A stretch of DNA of 64,000 bases, from contig NZ_JAHUWJ010000001.1 in assembly GCF_019219075.1 (NCBI RefSeq), forward strand, positions 496,001 to 560,000, in the 5' to 3' direction. The position numbers and the translations under genes are program-made. Positions 60,969 through 64,000 of this stretch are shown piece by piece (position 1 is the first letter of the stretch; each line of letters starts with the position of its first letter). The notes under the pieces were generated by a model that ran no database searches, was not told the DNA's origin, and worked only from the letters and a program-made list of their open reading frames with translations. This stretch comes from Chitinophaga sp. sic0106 (GTDB lineage: Bacteria > Bacteroidota > Bacteroidia > Chitinophagales > Chitinophagaceae).

Positions 60969-61111
60969 CTGTAGGAGGAGGAGTCGAACCTCCACGGGGC
61001 AGTTAGCCATAGTACAAGTAAGATTAGTGGTCAACCCAATTATACTACGTTTATCCTGTGATCCCCACCCCCGAGACAAGAGGGCATGTCTGCCAGTTTC
61101 ATCATCCCACA
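60969..61111 (-). tRNA. tRNA-like RNA gene with giant variable arm, anticodon GUC
   Basis: Cloverleaf drawn by hand on the minus strand. Acceptor stem 61111-61105 / 60976-60970 (TGTGGGA / TCCTACA, 7 bp, one G-T), then G at position 73; no CCA encoded. T-arm 60993-60977 (GGAGG / CCTCC, loop TTCGACT). D-arm reads ATGAAACTGGCAGACAT, very like tRNA-Leu. Anticodon stem CCCTC / GGGGG (61084-61080, 61072-61068), loop TTGTCTC, so anticodon GTC. Between anticodon stem and T-arm are ~74 bases: GGGG / CCCC (61066-61063, 60999-60996) closing a 63-base loop with a 10-bp hairpin CGTAGTATAA / TTGTACTATG. It could be a working tRNA, a tRNA mimic, or a decaying tRNA-Leu. Confidence 0.65.
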
Positions 61112-61287
61112 ATATGTGTATAATCAATACTGCTTTTGCTTTTCAACGGCGTTTTGTGTAATGATTATGATGCAAATCTAAAGAGGTTGGTGATTCTTTG
61201 CAAATTTTTTAAGAAAAATTTTTGAATTTTCGATATTTTTTAAATATTTGCATATAACTTTAAAACATTCAAAAACAAATTGTAAAA

Positions 61288-61755
61288 ATGAGCCACAATT
61301 TGAATATTGACAAACTTGATTTGCAGATAATCAGCGAGATGATGAATAATGCAGAGATCTCGTATGCAGACCTGGGGAAAAAGTTATTCGTTTCCGGGGG
61401 TACTATCCACGTTAGAATGAAGAAACTACAAGAACTGGGTATAGTTAAAGGTACTAAATTACATGTAGATTTAAAAATGATTGGCTATGATGTAATCGCC
61501 TTTATTGGAATATACCTGGAAAAAAGCTCCATGTATGATACCGTAGCTAAAGAATTAAGAAAGATACCTGAAATGGTACGCCTCAATTACACCACCGGTA
61601 GCTATAGTATGTTCGCAGAAATCATCTGTAAAGATATTACCCAGCTTCGCCGTATTCTGCACGACGAATTACAGAAAATAAAAGGCATCGAAAGAACCGA
61701 AACCCTCATTTCTCTGGAAGAAAGCTTTTACCGTACGATCAACGTGGTTGAATAA
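61288..61755 (+). CDS. Lrp/AsnC-family transcriptional regulator
   Basis: 155 residues. N-terminal helix-turn-helix (about 5-60; LDKLDLQIISEMMNNAEISY-like start, LGKKLFVSGGTIHVRMKKLQ) and the C-terminal RAM ligand-binding domain (about 65-150; VIAFIGIYLEKSSMYDTVAKE, TTGSYSMFAEI). Feast/famine regulators sense amino acids. It stands 60 bases before tryptophan 2,3-dioxygenase on the same strand, so it may respond to tryptophan or another amino acid, but the TDO gene also has its own promoter candidate. Confidence 0.95.
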   Translation: MSHNLNIDKLDLQIISEMMNNAEISYADLGKKLFVSGGTIHVRMKKLQELGIVKGTKLHVDLKMIGYDVIAFIGIYLEKSSMYDTVAKELRKIPEMVRLNYTTGSYSMFAEIICKDITQLRRILHDELQKIKGIERTETLISLEESFYRTINVVE

Positions 61756-61782
61756 TAATAATATGGGATGGGCTGGCCGTAG

Positions 61783-61812
61783 TTGCCATTTCATTCTTAA
61801 TTATTAAATTTC
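61783..61812 (+). promoter_or_regulatory. Promoter candidate of the tryptophan dioxygenase gene
   Basis: TTG at 61783-61785, 19-base spacer, TAAATTTC at 61805-61812 (one mismatch). Only 3 bases separate it from the ATG, so transcription would have to start inside the gene; it may instead be fortuitous. Confidence 0.25.
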
Positions 61813-61815
61813 GCC

Positions 61816-62748
61816 ATGGTTACAACAGAAATCGCCGAAAAAATACAACGGCTGGAAGAAAAATATGCCGCGATGGGTCAAAACCTCTCGTCCTACCTGG
61901 ACGGGCTTCTGTACGCGGATTACCTTACTTACTGGGACTATATTCAACTGGATGTGCTGCTAAACCTGCAGCACCCACGGACGCCCTTTCCGGATGAGAG
62001 CATATTCATTATGTATCACCAGATCACGGAGCTGTACTTTAAACTTACGCTGCAGGCCATAGAACAGATCTGCCAGGCGCCGGAGGCCAAGGCCGACACG
62101 TTTAAAGTGCAGCTCAAGCGCATCAACAACTATTTCAAAAGCCTGATCAGCTCCTTTGAGATCATGGTAGACGGAATGGATAAAGAGCAGTTCCTGAAAT
62201 TCCGGATGGCCTTGCTGCCTGCCAGCGGCTTCCAGAGCGGACAGTTCCGGTTGATCGAAATCTGCTCCACCACCTTGCCCAACCTGGTATATGAACCACA
62301 GCGGGAACAGGTGCGTGGCGCAGCCTTGAAAGACGCACTGGATAACATCTACTGGAGAAGCGGAGCAACAGAACTGGCTAGCGGCAAGAAAACCCTTACC
62401 CTGCGCCAGTTTGAGCTGAAATACATGGAAACTTTCCTGAAAACAGCCACCCGGTACCAGGACAATAACATTCAATTACGCTATAAGCAGCTCACCCCAC
62501 AGGAACAGGAAGAAGTAGCACCCCTCCTGCGGGAATATGACCTTAACATCAACGTCCGCTGGCCGCTGATGCACTATAAGTCTGCTGTAAGATACCTGCA
62601 CAAAAAACCGGAAGATATTGCCGCCACCGGCGGTACCAACTGGCAGCAGTATTTGCCTCCGAAAAATAAAAGGATCGTTTTCTTCCCTGAACTGTGGACA
62701 GAAGAGGAGCTGAATAACTGGGGTAAAATCGCCATGGGCGACGAATAA
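61816..62748 (+). CDS. kynA: Tryptophan 2,3-dioxygenase
   Basis: Heme enzyme that opens the indole ring of L-tryptophan to N-formylkynurenine, the first step of kynurenine breakdown. 310 residues. Signature phrases LSSYLDGLLYADYLTYWDYI, IFIMYHQITELYFKLTLQA (substrate-side His), FRMALLPASGFQSGQFR and WPLMHYKSAVRYL with the proximal heme His. The C-terminal GTNWQQYLPPKNKRIVFFPE is typical. Kynurenine formamidase and kynureninase genes are not in the window. The stop abuts the stop of the convergent hydrolase gene with no bases between. Confidence 0.96.
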   Translation: MVTTEIAEKIQRLEEKYAAMGQNLSSYLDGLLYADYLTYWDYIQLDVLLNLQHPRTPFPDESIFIMYHQITELYFKLTLQAIEQICQAPEAKADTFKVQLKRINNYFKSLISSFEIMVDGMDKEQFLKFRMALLPASGFQSGQFRLIEICSTTLPNLVYEPQREQVRGAALKDALDNIYWRSGATELASGKKTLTLRQFELKYMETFLKTATRYQDNNIQLRYKQLTPQEQEEVAPLLREYDLNINVRWPLMHYKSAVRYLHKKPEDIAATGGTNWQQYLPPKNKRIVFFPELWTEEELNNWGKIAMGDE

Positions 62749-63459
62749 TCAATCGAACTGCTGCGTGGTAAAACGCTTTATATGATATGCCAGCAACGGT
62801 ACGTCTGCTTTTTCCAGCGGGTGTACCGTATCTGGCAATATAGCCAGCTGTGCCAGCGGGAGCGATTTATAAGCCTCGATAGTTTCCTGAAAGGATACCA
62901 TACCGTCTTTATCACCCATCATAACCAGGCAGGGAGATGCTATCTGCCCCAGATCGCCGGCCTTCAGGAGGTTGGTATGTCCCAGCTCCGCAATAAGCAG
63001 GGCCGTCATATTTACCACTTCCTTCCAGTCGGACGCCGCATGCCTCGCCTCCAGCACCCTGGCAAATGCCGGTACTTTTTCTTCGATTGTTTCCGGGTTC
63101 AGCTGCTTCACCTCGCGGGTAGCGGTAGCTTCATTCCAGTTAAACTTGGTGGCCAGCGTCATCACATGCCCGATCTTTTCAGGGTGGTGGCGGCACAGGT
63201 ACAAGGCTACATAGCCGCCCATGCTATAGCCAAAAATGTGGATAAAATCGATGTTTCGCTCTTCCAGGTAACGTAATACCTCGCCTGCAAATACAGGAAC
63301 ACTAAAGCCCTCCGCCGAAAACGGCTGCTGGCCATGTCCGCTGAATTCGAGGGTATGTACGTCGTAATGCTGCTCCAGCGTGGATGTAAGTGCGTCGAAC
63401 TGCGAGGCCGCTCCCAGCGCGCCATGCAATAACAGAATGGGGATCTTTTGATGCTGCAT
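62749..63459 (-). CDS. Alpha/beta hydrolase
   Basis: 236 residues from ATG 63459; the frame stays open 47 codons further but that part is not protein-like. N-terminal IPILLLHGALGAASQF (oxyanion HG), nucleophile elbow IFGYSMGGYVAL with Ser near residue 82, acid in MMGDKDGMV and catalytic His in DTVHPLEKA. Substrate not predictable from sequence. Directly convergent with tryptophan dioxygenase; it is tempting to suggest a kynurenine formamidase role, but nothing specific supports it. Confidence 0.9.
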   Translation of the reverse strand: MQHQKIPILLLHGALGAASQFDALTSTLEQHYDVHTLEFSGHGQQPFSAEGFSVPVFAGEVLRYLEERNIDFIHIFGYSMGGYVALYLCRHHPEKIGHVMTLATKFNWNEATATREVKQLNPETIEEKVPAFARVLEARHAASDWKEVVNMTALLIAELGHTNLLKAGDLGQIASPCLVMMGDKDGMVSFQETIEAYKSLPLAQLAILPDTVHPLEKADVPLLAYHIKRFTTQQFD

Positions 63460-63828
63460 AGTTAAAACTAAGAAAAAAATAACCAATTTACCCGGCCCCG
63501 TGATCATCTGCTGGATCAACAATGCCGGTGGCGGAAGAAGTAACGGCCACAGCTCAGGGTAAATCATACCGCAACGTCTTCCGGCTTGCCTCGCCGACAT
63601 GCACGGAACTCCGCGTGACTGTCCGCCAGGGACTCAGGTAATTGGCCTAAAATAGCTTCCGGGGATAACATGGATATGCTTTTATAAACAATGCCCGGAT
63701 GTGAAATGTTCCTCATATTTTTTTATTATGTTTGCAATGATGTTGCCGATTAACTTCTTCCCTTTTGAGAATCACTTTTGTTCTCATTAAGATGTCTCCT
63801 CATCAAATAATTTTATTAAATAATACTA
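63460..63828. other. Gap between hydrolase and DUF4290 genes
   Basis: 369 bases. TATGTTTG at 63727-63734 is a perfect plus-strand -7 element for the DUF4290 gene, 94 bases before its ATG. A 17-codon frame (63737-63790, MMLPINFFPFENHFCSH) sits in that leader. Nothing else is evident. Confidence 0.45.
63727..63734 (+). promoter_or_regulatory. -7 promoter element of the DUF4290 gene
   Basis: TATGTTTG, perfect TAnnTTTG match; leader about 90 bases. Confidence 0.5.
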
Positions 63829-64000
63829 ATGGAATATAATACCACGCGTAATCACCTGATAATGAAAGAGTACGGTAGGAATATCCAGAAAATGGTGGAA
63901 TACCTACTGACCATAGAGGACGATATGGAGCGCCAGCGCAATGCGATGGCGGTCATAGAGCTGATGGGTACGCTGAATCCGCATCTCAGAAATGTGGAGG
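63829..64000 (+). CDS. DUF4290 protein, 5' part
   Basis: Open from ATG 63829 to the window edge (57 codons visible). Starts MEYNTTRNHLIMKEYGRNIQ and continues KMVEYLLTIEDDMERQRNAM, LMGTLNPHLRNVE. This opening is characteristic of DUF4290, a Bacteroidota family of about 200 residues with no known function. The remainder lies outside the window. Confidence 0.9.
   Translation, partial: MEYNTTRNHLIMKEYGRNIQKMVEYLLTIEDDMERQRNAMAVIELMGTLNPHLRNVE

Larger units (their letters stand above)
60731..61287. other. trmB-lrp gap holding only the tRNA-like gene
   Basis: Apart from the tRNA-like gene and its terminator, 60731-60922 and 61112-61287 hold no gene. The 86-codon minus-strand frame at 60867-61127 reads through the RNA fold and is not a gene. 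TAACTTTA near 61253 is one base off the -7 consensus and may belong to the Lrp gene. Confidence 0.5.

Noticed and set aside
60969..61111. tmRNA, tRNA-Sec or a tRNA with a group I intron
   Set aside because: No tmRNA 5' end or tag frame; D-stem and acceptor lengths do not fit tRNA-Sec; the insert is far too short for group I and is outside the anticodon loop.
60867..61127. 86-codon minus-strand frame through the tRNA-like gene
   Set aside because: It reads across the cloverleaf and terminator, has no domain-like composition, and the RNA fold explains the sequence better.
63460..63600. 47-codon N-terminal extension of the hydrolase
   Set aside because: The conserved hydrolase starts right at ATG 63459; the extension is Pro/Leu-rich without signal-peptide order.
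1..64000. CRISPR array, insertion sequence, prophage or integrative element
   Set aside because: No regularly spaced direct repeats, transposase, integrase or phage genes; gene content and codon use look uniform.

Overview
The window looks like ordinary chromosome from a Bacteroidota member of the Chitinophagaceae type (Chitinophaga-like). The reasons are the gliding genes gldE-gldD, families largely confined to this phylum (IPExxxVDY, DUF5522, DUF4290, the small COX24-type basic protein), Rho with an acidic insert, many two-component systems, very weak Shine-Dalgarno signals, and TAnnTTTG -7 promoter elements in front of many genes. I see no phage, insertion sequence, integrase, CRISPR array or toxin-antitoxin pair.

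Layout. 0-7 kb: 3' end of carB, a hairpin-rich 670-base gap, comEC, purH, then a sigma factor overlapping an anti-sigma-like/TonB-tail gene. 7-13 kb (minus strand): lutB, DUF3109, gldD, gldE, ssb, mutY. 13-18 kb (plus): HU, TPR protein, a 31-residue basic protein, RNase G/E and an L,D-transpeptidase. 18-24 kb: ridA, a degenerate HCDH-like protein, tsaB, an ArsR regulator, a CstB-like persulfide dioxygenase, a BON lipoprotein and a Kbp-like BON-LysM protein. 23-29 kb (minus): acyltransferase, nadB, lysoplasmalogenase, and an NtrY/NtrC-type kinase-regulator pair. 29-35 kb (plus): a tripartite efflux locus (adaptor, two ABC ATPases, TolC, adaptor) that lacks any permease gene, then gpsA.

37-48 kb is a signalling-rich block: a glycosyltransferase fused to a toroid-like domain, a receiver protein, two sigma-54 activators, a receiver-PAS-kinase, a CHASE3 kinase, a proline-rich small protein, and a Ku / stand-alone LigD phosphoesterase operon. 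48-64 kb is mostly housekeeping: ChrA-type transporter, 2OG oxygenase, exbD, asnS, rho, an outer-membrane barrel protein, a LytTR regulator with a 7TM-DISM kinase, pterin dehydratase, IPExxxVDY protein, DUF5522, trmB, an Lrp regulator with tryptophan 2,3-dioxygenase, an alpha/beta hydrolase, and the start of a DUF4290 gene.

The most unusual item is a minus-strand RNA gene at 60969-61111. It has a full tRNA acceptor stem, T-arm, Leu-like D-arm and anticodon arm (GUC), but a variable arm of about 70 bases containing its own hairpin, and it is followed by its own terminator. Other points of interest are four genes with a -7 element exactly 7 bases before ATG (predicted near-leaderless mRNAs), the permease-less ABC efflux locus with a sigma-54-like promoter, and the Ku-phosphoesterase pair without ligase. 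All calls come from reading sequence by eye; no database search was run.
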